Assembly (NCBI RefSeq): GCF_000281045.1
Contig: NW_008246081.1
Coordinates: 149,537 to 213,536 of the forward strand
From: Saprolegnia diclina VS20
Taxonomy: Eukaryota; Oomycota; Saprolegniomycetes; Saprolegniales; Saprolegniaceae
Reading direction: 5' to 3'
Length of the DNA stretch: 64,000 nt
Shown: positions 23,030 through 32,459 of the stretch, piece by piece
Position numbering within the stretch: the stretch's first letter is position 1
How the letters are laid out: every line of letters starts with the position of its first letter
Translations under genes and position numbers: made by a program
Notes under the pieces: model-generated
Seen by the model: the letters and a program-made list of their open reading frames with translations, nothing else
Database searches by the model: none
Told to the model about the DNA's origin: nothing

Positions 23030-26000
23030 ATGCTCTGCGGGATCATCGGCCACTGCTTCGCCCATGACCTGCCGTCGCCCACGGCCGACGTCAAGCGCGC
23101 GCTGCGGCCCGGCCTTGGGACGAGCCTCTCGCACTTCGACCTCGCCGGCGACGACGCCAGCGGCCTCACCTCAGTCTCGGACGAGAAGGTGATCGTCGAG
23201 GTGCGTGTCGACACGCGGGGCGGGCCCATGGACTTTGGCGTCGTGTTTCGCCGGTCGCCATTGAGCGTGCATGCAGCGTACGCGTGCCAAGTCGACTCGG
23301 TGAACCCCAAGTCGAGCGCCAAGGAGGCCGGTGTCCAGCCCGGCGCTATCTTGACCGACGTCGCGCTTCAGTCGATGAAGACTGTCCCATACGACGAGGT
23401 GCTGCAAATTCTCTTGCAGCGGTCCAACCTCCAAGCGCCAGGCTCATCGCTCCAGCTCGTGTTCGCCCAACGCGCCAAGACGATCCACCTGGACCGTAAC
23501 GTCGACCACCTTACGCAGTTTCCGCAGCCGACTGGCCTCGCGCTGCCCGGTACGAACGAGTTTGTCATGGACAAGAGCGAAGGCTCAGTGAGCGCCGCGT
23601 CCATCTCGGCCACGCCGCATGCCACCGACGCGTTCACCGGCGACGCGCTCGACGACACGAGCCACGCCGTGTCTATGACGCGCTTTTGGATGTCGGACCA
23701 GCACGTCAAGGCGTGCTATGCGTGCGACCTGCCGTTCTCGTTCTGCCGCCGGAAACACCACTGCCGGTCCTGCGGTCAGATCTTTTGCTACCAGTGCTGT
23801 ACGCGCCTCTCGGCGTCGTTCAAGCCGCCCCACGACGCCGCGCAGTACCTCCGCAAGCAGCTCGTGTGCCACCCGTGTCACCGGCACTTGCGCGACGGCG
23901 CCGATGCCGTCGTTCCAAGCGTGCGGCCGGCCTTGCCGCCGCCGACGAAACCGCCGACCGCCAAGCGCCCGTCGTCGACCAACGTAGGTAAGGTATCGAC
24001 GTCGCCGACAACAGCGCCGCTCGCGGTGGCCTCTCGTGCGCTCGACAGCAGCGGCCGCACCCACGACTCGACGGCGGCCAACTCGCTCGTCGACGACGCG
24101 ACCGCGAGTTTGGAGCGAAGCAAGGTGGATCTGCACCTCTTCTCAATGTTTCCGCGCGTCCAACTGGTGCCAATGGCGGTGCCGGCGCCGATCGTCACCA
24201 ACGTCAGCAACGAGTCGGAGTTTGTCGTGCCGTTGCGCCGCCGCGCCGAGAGCGAGCCGAGTCTCTCTGCGATCGTGCGCAAGTCCCAACCGTCGTACCT
24301 TGCTGCCTCCAGCAACCACGCGGCGGGCCAGCGCCCGCGCTCCAACAGTCGCGACGACCTTTACACGTACCGCCAACCGACCAACGTCGTCCGCAGCACG
24401 CGGTCGGCGACCGAGCTCATGGTCGAGGCGCTCATGCTGTCGTCGGGCGACCGCTCGCTGCCGTCGACGTCGTTGGCGCCGCCCGTGACGACGACGCCGG
24501 CGCTCCTGCTGCACACGAGCTCGTCGGCGTCGCTGCTCTCGCTGACGCCCAGCATCCACCTCGGGCACGCGTGCCAACTCGACGCCGACGTGCCCGGGCT
24601 CTTGGACGCGGTCGCAGCGACCAAGGCGGCGATGAAGTCGGACGCCGACCAGTGGCTGCACGAGCGCATTCTCCAGCTCTGGGAAGCGTCGCCGGTCCTC
24701 ACGCAGCTCCCGTACCTCGAGCAGAGTCAGTTCGTCGACCGCATTTTCGAGTTTGCGACACGCGCCGCGGTCACGATCGACGTCGGCGACTCGCTCGACA
24801 TTTTGCATTACCTTCGCGTCAAATGCTTTCCGGGCGGCCACGTCAGCGACAGCTTCTTCGTGCACGGCGTGCTCTGCCACAAGGCGGTCGCGCGCAAGTC
24901 GATGCGACAGTGGATCGAGTCGCCGCGGCTGCTGCTCGTCGCGTCGTCGCTCGACTACCAGCGCGAGAAGGAGAAGCTCTCGAGTCTCGAAAGCGTTGCG
25001 GGCCAAGAGACCGAGTACATGCGCATCGCGGTCGAGAAGATTCGGACGCTGCGCCCGGACATTGTGCTCTTTCAAGGCCACGTGCACCGGGTCGCCGAAG
25101 AGCTCTTGGCGAGCAGCGGCATCGTCATTGTCAAGAACCTCAAGCGCGCGGACCTCGAGCGGCTCTCGCGCGTCACGGGCGCCGCGCTCTTGACGTCGTA
25201 CGACCATGTCGACAAGCTCTTTGGCGCGACCGTTCTCGGAACGTGCGACCGGTTCCGCGTCTGGAGCAGCGAAGTGCCCAAGATGCACGTCGACGACGTC
25301 AGTGCGCTGCCGAGCCACCTCGCGACGACGCACGTGACGACGGCGCTCCGGGGCGCCAAGCATTTGGCGCCCATCGCTCGCAAGCGCACCAAGAAGCAGT
25401 GCATTGTGTTTGAAGGCGGCGCGTACGCCAAGGGCTGCACGATCGCGCTCCGGGGCGCCGCGGAAAACGTGCTCAAAGAGGTCCGCTTGATTCTGCGCAA
25501 CGTGGTGCGCACCGCGTACCACGTCCGCCTCCAGACTATGGTGCTCGCAACGTCCGGGCTCGTGCCGCCGGTTGACGTCACGGCCGACTTTCGTCACGAG
25601 TGGTTCCACGCGTCGAGCTCGATGTACTTGGCGCTCAACGACCACTCACTCTCAATGCGCGCGGCGCTCAAGGAGTCGCAGATGCGCTGTCGCCACTGCA
25701 AGCGGCTCTCGGGGCGCCGCACGAACGGCATTGCGACCGGCATGGACAACCTCGTGTCGCGCCGCCGACGGAGCTCGGACTCGGGCCGTTTGGTCAAGAA
25801 GCAAGTGCTCATTAGCGCGTGCCGGTGCCCGAGCGACGTGCACGGCGCGAACCGAGACACGCTGCTGCTCTCGGCGTGCTGGAGCCGCCTCGACGACCAG
25901 AGCCCGTCGCCGTCCGAGTTGGTCGAAATCGCGTTCTACACAGATGCCGACTGCACGCTAGGGCAGTTTCTGCACCGGTACTGCTTCGAGTCGGCGTCGG

Positions 26001-28451
26001 CGCCGTTCAAGACGGCGTTCCGGACGCAGCGGCTCTCGTTTTCGCACGATCTGGGGCGCGTCCTCATCACCGTGTCGCCGACCAACACGAAGGGCAAGGC
26101 GCGGGGCCCGGGCCAAGAGCTGCTCGAAATGTTCAACTTTGCGACGCGCGTTGTGCAGAGTCCGACGCCGCTCATGTGGGTGGCCACCGAGGCGTCGCCG
26201 TCGCCCATCTACACGGCCGTGCCGCCCGAGATGCTTCACTACTCGTTTGGCAAGTATGTGGAAGACCTGCTGTATCTGCAGCCATTGGCGCATGACCCGC
26301 GCTTCTTCCCGCACCTCCCGCACGCCCGGGACCCGAGTTTGCTGCGGTACTTTGCGTGCGCGGACGTGATTGTGTGCATCGCGGTCGAGCCGATCCACCC
26401 GGTGCTCCATGTGGCGATGCGGCCGGGGCTCTACGATGTCGACGACCAGCGCAGCAGCATCGACGCGGCCGACATTGAGGAGCTCGTGCTCGTCGCCAAC
26501 AGCGTTCTCGACGTGACGCTCACCAAGGTGCAGGCGACGCTCGACGACCTCGTCGCGATTGGCGAGAAGAAGCACTTGGACTCGCATGCGTGGCCGCTGG
26601 AGCGGCTGCAGGAGATTGAGAACATGGGCCAGATTGCGCGCCACTGGCACATTATGTACACGACGCAGGTGCGCCGGCAGCCGCCCGCCGACGTCTTTGC
26701 CAAGCACGCGCTCTTCCGCAAGGCGTACGAGCGCGCGGCGCGCTTCTGCGTCGAGTTGCGTCAGGCGTCGAACAAAGTGACGTTCAAGCAAACCGAAGTC
26801 GTCGACGACCCGCCGCCGATGACGCTGCCGATGCAGTGGTTTGACATTCTCTCGGCGCAAATGCAGCAAGAGCAGCCGCCGGCGTCGGCCTTTGGCATTC
26901 CGCTGCCGTCCCCGCACGCGTTTGCGAGTTTGCACAAGTCGCCGCCAATGGACATTCACCGCCCACCGATCGACTCGGCGGCCAGTCAGCGCGATTTCGT
27001 GTCGCGCCTCACAGCAACGGAGAGCATGACCGCCAACAGTGTCAGCAACATTTACTCGACCTACGGCGGGGCGGTGGCGTTCCCGGACGAGTCCATGGTG
27101 GACATTGAAGGCAGCCACGACGGGTCGACGCTCTCGTCGCAGTCGCTCAATCGGACCCAAGTCGTCGGGTCGAACGCGCTCGTCAAGAAGTCGAGTAGCT
27201 CGGGCGACCAGTCGCACCTCTTTGTCCTACCAAAGAGCATCCTGAGCTGGCACCCGAGCTTGCCGCGGGGCGTGAACCAAACCGTCGTGCTCGTGAACGC
27301 CAGCCAGCCGACGTCGGCGGTCGCGTACTCGCTCTGCTCGAAAGAGTACATCCAGCAGCGCAACGAGTGGTTCGCCAAGCAAGACCCACCGGTGCTGCTC
27401 GTCCTCGACTCGAACGTCAGCGGCATGCTCCGCGCTCTGCGTTCGGACAAGCGCTCGAACGTCGACCACCTCTTTGTGGACGAAAATGAGTTTCAGGCCG
27501 CGACCAGGTTTAGCTGCAAGTCGTACTACGCGTCGCAGTTCCACGCGCTGCGGCAGCTGCTCTACAAGGACGAGCGCAAGTACATCGAGTCGATGTGCCA
27601 GTGCGAGCACTGGAACGCGAGCGGCGGCAAGTCGGGCGCCGGCTTTATGCGCACCAAGGTAGTATTCTTTCAATGTATCAAGTGGACGACGCTCCGAATA
27701 TTGGATAGGACCAACGCTTCATCTGCAAGGTGATTCCGTCCAATCAGCTCACGATGTTCCTCAACATGGCCTCGAGCTACTTTGAGTACATGGCCACGTC
27801 GATCGAAGAGAACCTGCCGAGCATGCTGGGCAAGATTGTCGGCGTCTACCGCATCACGATGACGGTACGCGTGTCGATGACGATGAACGAGCTTTTGCTG
27901 ATGAGGATGATGCGTAGGAGACGACCGAGACGGCGCTGTGCTTGCTCGTCATGGAGAACCTCGTGTACGGGCGGACAGTGGACCACCTCTTTGACCTCAA
28001 GGGCAAGCTCGAAGGTCGGTTCATGGAGCACACGGACCACCAAGTGCTGTGGGACCGCAACTTTGTCAAGATGACGAGAGGCATTCCGCTGCCGCTGCAA
28101 GAGTCGGCGATGGGTCTCTTGAAGTCGGCTATTTTCCACGACACGGCGTTCCTTGCGAGCCAGGACGTGACCGACTACTCGCTCCTCGTCGGCTACGACC
28201 ACGACAAGCAAGAAATCGTCGCTGGCATCATCGACTACATTGCGAAGTACGACTTTCTCAAGCGCCTCGAGCACCACGGGAAGCGGCTGCTCCAGGACGA
28301 AGGCGAGATCACGGTCCTCAACCCCAAGCAGTACACGAAGCGCTTCCGCACTGCGATGGCCAAGTACTTTACGGCCGTGCCGTCGCGCTACACGCTCGCG
28401 ACGCGCGCCGAGTCGGCCATGGACGACGACACCAAAGCGGCAGCCTCGTAG
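23030..28451 (+). CDS. PDZ-FYVE-chaperonin-like-PIPK lipid kinase (PIKfyve/Fab1 family, phosphatidylinositol 3-phosphate 5-kinase)
   Basis: Three exons, 23030-27658, 27709-27864, 27918-28451 (introns 50 and 53 nt); 1,772 aa. A PDZ-like domain at about 45-150 (DFGVVFRRS...AKEAGVQPGAILTDV) precedes a FYVE zinc finger at about 222-285 with the WxxD (FWMSD) and RKHHCRSCG signatures that bind PtdIns3P. The Cpn60/TCP-1-like domain (GHVHRVAEELLASSGIVIVK, GCTIALRGA) follows at about 680-850, then a Cys-rich linker. The C-terminal PIP kinase domain is split by the introns: FICKVIPSNQL (ATP-binding Lys), FDLKGK, DYSLLVGYD, IIDYIAKYD. By family it makes PtdIns(3,5)P2 on endosomes and the vacuole. The N-terminal PDZ domain is not part of animal, plant or yeast PIKfyve. 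The start follows a TATA-like box by about 35 bp. Confidence 0.93.
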
Positions 28452-29148
28452 ATGTCGCCTTTGAATATGAGTCTCTTACCAACACAAGCAGCACGAAGCT
28501 TTATTCAGTTTCGGAAGATCATTCGAGTCGTGTACGCGGCTAGGTGCAATCGGCAACGATCCGCTGCAAAGTTGATGACGATGTTGATGCCACCGAGTAG
28601 CTCAATCCCAAGCGAACTGCACACAGCGACAACCCCACAGGGAGGAGAGACAGGGACAGGATGTGTTGTCGTCATCTGCGTCTGATTGGCTCGTCGTACC
28701 CAGATTGCACCTAACGTCCCGACGCAACGAAGCGACTTCGGCCAGCGTCCGCTGCTTGTCAATCACCACGTACCAGTAGCCGCCATGGACGCCAAGACTA
28801 AGACTAAGACCAGCAAGAACTCGGTCGAGGCTCATCTGACGTCGTTCAACGATCCGGTTGGCGCTCGAGCCGCGCGGTTGTGGGCGCAAAATTTAAATCC
28901 GCGACCACAACCGCACGGCTCCGTCCGCTTGCTCTTGGTTTCAGTATGCCTCCCATATGGTTGGGCCCGTCGTCCTTTTTAGTTGGTCGCGTTTCATTGG
29001 CTCAGTCGACAACATCTGCCACTCAAACTCAACGATTGGTCGAGCTGGGAGAGAGTAATTGAGTTACATGTTTATGTCGAGATTTGTATGGGCATACCTC
29101 AAGAAAGTCAACTGATGGCCGAAAGCCAGCGTCATTTGGGGATTTGCC
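28452..29148. other. Intergenic region upstream of the TKL kinase
   Basis: About 700 bp without a convincing gene. It holds a 14-bp imperfect inverted repeat around an AT-rich centre (28870-28918) and CCAAT-type boxes at about 28684, 28995 and 29034. A short frame starting MDAKTKTKTSKN at 28784 is in no recognisable family. Confidence 0.4.
28870..28918. repeat. Imperfect inverted repeat with AT-rich loop
   Basis: Arm CCGCGCGGTTGTGG (28870-28883) is the reverse complement, with one mismatch, of CCACAACCGCACGG (28905-28918). The 21-nt spacer contains the palindrome ATTTAAAT and further GCG/CGC pairing. It could be a protein-binding palindrome or a hairpin. It lies about 230 bp before the kinase ATG. 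Confidence 0.6.
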
Positions 29149-30276
29149 ATGTCGGACACCACGATCATCGTTGTCATCGTCGTCGTCGTCGTCGTCGCCG
29201 CCGTCGCCGCCTACTTCATCGTGCGGTCGTGCCGCAACAAGAAGGACCGGCTGCCGGACCACTACGTCAACCAGACGTCGCTCAACTCGACCGGCCGCAC
29301 CGGCACGCTCCCGCGCCAGAACACGAGCAACGGCCTCGGCACAGGCCCGCGTGGCGGCGCCGACAAGAGTGGCCGCGGCAACCAAGCCCCGGCGCCGGTC
29401 GCGGACCCGACCGACAACCTCTTCCCGGAGCTCAAGCAGTACCGCATCGACCACAACGAAGTGCTCTTGACGCGTGCTATCTCGCGCGGTGCGTTCGGCG
29501 TCGTGTGGCTCGGCCACTACCACGGCCAGCCCGTGGCCATCAAGCGCATGATCGAGGGCGACGAAGAAGCCGTGCTCTTCTCCAAGGAGATTCAGACCAT
29601 GGGCCGCCTTAGCCACCCGAAGATCGTCGAGTTCATTGGGTCGACGTGGACGTCGGGCTACGACCTCTCGGCGATCACCGAGTTTATGGACGGCGGTGAC
29701 GTCCGCACGCTCTTGGAGAACACCAAGATCAACCTTACGTGGAAGAAGCAGAAGATCGGCATCGCCATCGACACAGCCGAAGCCCTCGCGTACCTCCACA
29801 GCCTCACGCCCAAGCTCATCCACCGCGATCTCAAGTCCAAGAACGTCTTGCTCACGTCCAACATGGTTGCCAAGCTCTCCGACTTTGGCTTGAGCCGCAA
29901 CCGCAGCTACGAAGAGACGTTGACGGCCGGTGTCGGCACGGTGCGCTGGACGGCGCCCGAAGTCATGCTTGGCGACATTTACTCGGAGATGGCGGACGTC
30001 TACTCGTTCGGCGTCGTCCTCTCGGAGCTCGACACGCGTGAGATCCCGTTCGAGGACCAGAAGAGCTCCAAGGCCGGCGGTGCCCCCGACATGTCGATCG
30101 TCGTCAAGGTCGCGCGTGGCGAGCTGCGCCCGACGTTCTCGCCGACGTGCCCGCCGAGCATCCTCCAGGTCGCCAAGGCCTGCCTGCAGTTCGACCCGGC
30201 CCTCCGCCCGTCGAGCGCACGCCTCGTCGAGATGCTCCACCAAGCCAAGCTCGAATTGCTCCACACCGAAGAGTAA
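29149..30276 (+). CDS. Membrane-anchored TKL-group protein kinase
   Basis: Single exon, 375 aa. Residues 5-25 are a hydrophobic Val/Ile/Ala transmembrane helix, encoded partly by a GTC trinucleotide run, with almost nothing outside it. A Gly/Ser/Asn-rich linker (about 40-90) leads to the kinase domain. Visible motifs: glycine loop RGAFGVV (first Gly of GxGxxG replaced by Ser in ISRGAFG), VAIK (Lys132), FSKE (Glu147), HRDLKSKN (Asp227), DFG (Asp245) and GTVRWTAPEV. The HRDLKSKN loop and WTAPE are typical of the tyrosine-kinase-like group, which is greatly expanded in oomycetes. It should be active as a Ser/Thr kinase at a membrane. The lack of an ectodomain argues against a classical receptor. 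The start is the first ATG before the membrane helix. Confidence 0.93.
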   Translation: MSDTTIIVVIVVVVVVAAVAAYFIVRSCRNKKDRLPDHYVNQTSLNSTGRTGTLPRQNTSNGLGTGPRGGADKSGRGNQAPAPVADPTDNLFPELKQYRIDHNEVLLTRAISRGAFGVVWLGHYHGQPVAIKRMIEGDEEAVLFSKEIQTMGRLSHPKIVEFIGSTWTSGYDLSAITEFMDGGDVRTLLENTKINLTWKKQKIGIAIDTAEALAYLHSLTPKLIHRDLKSKNVLLTSNMVAKLSDFGLSRNRSYEETLTAGVGTVRWTAPEVMLGDIYSEMADVYSFGVVLSELDTREIPFEDQKSSKAGGAPDMSIVVKVARGELRPTFSPTCPPSILQVAKACLQFDPALRPSSARLVEMLHQAKLELLHTEE

Positions 30277-31033
30277 CTTTTTTCGGAGCTGTTAATATTG
30301 TAGCGATGACTTATTTTTTGTATGCCATTCGCCGCACTGGATGTCAAATTCGAACGTGACGTGGCAGCGCGAGGGGCCAGAACGAGGTTGCAACGCACGA
30401 TGGCACGCGATGTGCAGGAGATCGAGCACATACACACTGCTGCGTCGAGGTTGGTAACGACGCGAAGAGGATCCGCGTCGCCCATCGCCCTCACGTAGCA
30501 ATAGGATCTGAGCGATCTCTTCGGCTTACTGCCCTCCAGATCTTCCTACCAGCAGCACCGGTAGGTAGTTCAGCTCTCGGTAGTAAACGTATACTAGAAC
30601 CTCGGGTAGCGATCGCGATAGCTAACAGCGATGAGGCGCATCGCAGTGTACTTCCATGAGGAGTTCCGAGAAGCTCCACCGAGAGAGCTCATCGAGAGCT
30701 GGCCGCACGTCAACAGCCTAGGCTCTGGGGTACGAGGCATAATCAACAGGACGCACGAACCAACATCGGTGCCATTTGCCTCCAGCTCACTTTGGCTCCA
30801 CGCACCTGAACTGCACGAGGCTATATTCCTCCTCTGCAGCTCAGCGGACCCTCTCTTGCGCAAATAGGAGACATCCACAGATTTGCCGCACGACACGACG
30901 CGGGCGGACGGCATGCGGTCGAGACACAGTGTTTTGGTCAGAGCTCATACATAATTTGATTACTCTAGGACAGCGATTGAAAGTGCGACGTCATCGTCGA
31001 TTGCTACGCACAAGCGTCAGATCCGCCATCCGA
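30277..31033. other. Intergenic region, no gene recognised
   Basis: About 750 bp between the 3' ends of the kinase gene and the minus-strand PIP-box gene (convergent). The longest ATG frame, 30631-30867 plus, 78 codons, resembles no known family and lacks the GC-rich third-position bias of neighbouring genes. An AT-rich patch directly after the kinase stop (30280-30330) fits a 3' UTR/polyadenylation zone. Confidence 0.4.
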
Positions 31034-32456
31034 TCAGGCATCCAGTACCTTGGCATTGGCGCGTGCACTCGACGTCTGACCTCGCCGCTGGAGCCACTTG
31101 TTCTTAGTGACAGGGCTCTTCGTCGCCTTCTCGTCTTCCTCTTCCTTCTCCCGCGCCTCGACAAACTTGGCAAACTGCTTGGTCTTGGGACTCGCCTTCG
31201 CTGGACTCGAACCCACGCGCTTGGCGGGCGATGCGGAATAGAATGAGGTTTCAGAAATCGACGTTGACGCTGGGCGCTTGCTGCCCGCCGGTGGCAGCCG
31301 CCGCAAGTTCACGCCTAATGAGCGAGGTGCACGGCCAGGGCCGAGCGACTCGAGCACACTCTTCTTGGGGATCGACCAGTCGTCGTCGTTGGGGTCGATC
31401 GTTTCGGGATCGGGCTCCAGATGCACTTTGAATGGTTTCTTGGCGGGCCGCGCGTCACACTCGTCCGAGACGCGCTTGGTGCTTGTCTTGACCGGCGGGG
31501 AATCGTCAATGTTTGCGAAGGCTGGCTTGTGCTCGGGTTTCTTCATCGGCGGTCGTGGCAGCTGACGTGGCGGGCACGGGCTGCTGTTTTGGGACGATTG
31601 GATACGGTTGCTTGATAGCCCAGAAGCGATGAGGTCATCCATCGTGAAGAGGACTTCTTCAGTCTTCTTGGTCTTGGCCGGCGTCATCGGGAGCTCGCTC
31701 TTGAAAAAATCCTCGGCCATTGCGTCCAGCTTCTTTGCGGCCTTCTTGGCGGGCGTCAACGGCTTGGAAAACTCGGAGAACGTCTTATTTGGAGGCACGA
31801 CAGCGACGTCCTTGTCCTTGCGCTCTGTCTTGGGTCCGAGGGGCTTGAAGAACTTGCTGATGTTGGCTGTCTCGGGCGCGCGGTTCTTCTTTTGCTTCTC
31901 GCGCTTGGCTTCCTTTGCAGGCTTCTCGCCATAGACGGCCGCATACGAGTCCTTGATGACCTATGCATGGTTGAAGCCACGAGTCGCTGCAGTCTTCTCG
32001 CCGTACGTTCTTCATTGCCGCCTTGAGGATCGTGCTGGCGTTCTGCGCTGTCCGGTGCTTCCCGGGGAACATCGTAAACGTGTAGACCTTGCGCCACATG
32101 CCCTCGGGACGCTCGATCGCGTTGCCGTCCGCGTCCTGCACGCGCTTGATCATCGAGTCCTGCGTCAGACTACGCGCATGTAGTTGCACACGTCGCGCCG
32201 ATGTCGAGAACGTACATGTCGTTGCTCACAATGCTGATCGGGTACTCGTGCTTGGTGTCGCTGCGGATGCGCACGACTAGCACCATGCCATGAACTCCTC
32301 CTTCTAGGCATGCTGCGTACCGATCGACTCGCGCCGACCGCGCGGGTCGCCGGCGACGAAGGCCGCGCAGTGGTACGCGATGAGCTCGCCGACGCGGAGC
32401 TCCTCCATCGCGAGCGAGTGGCTGCGGTCGTCGTCCTCGTCGCTGGAGATGCTCAT
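31034..32456 (-). CDS. Basic nuclear-type protein with PIP-box-like motif, function unknown
   Basis: Four exons: 32321-32456, 32216-32276, 32007-32169, 31034-31960 (introns 44-46 nt); 428 aa. The N-terminus is acidic (MSISSDEDDD) and leads into a compact folded-looking region (ELRVGELIAYHCAAFVAGD; MWRKVYTFTMFPGKHRTAQN). At about residue 150 is TANISKFFKPL, resembling a PCNA-interacting PIP box (QxxIxxFF) with Thr in place of Gln. The rest is Lys/Pro/Ser-rich and disordered, with repeated TPAK and SPAK motifs (possible CDK sites) and several basic clusters, suggesting a nuclear replication or repair factor. No enzyme domain is recognised. The ATG lies 3 bp downstream of the stop codon of the MKKS gene on the same strand. 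Confidence 0.75.
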
Positions 32457-32459
32457 GTA

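Noticed and set aside
29166..29200. GTC trinucleotide run as a microsatellite of separate interest
   Set aside because: It lies in the coding frame and simply encodes the Val-rich transmembrane helix of the kinase.
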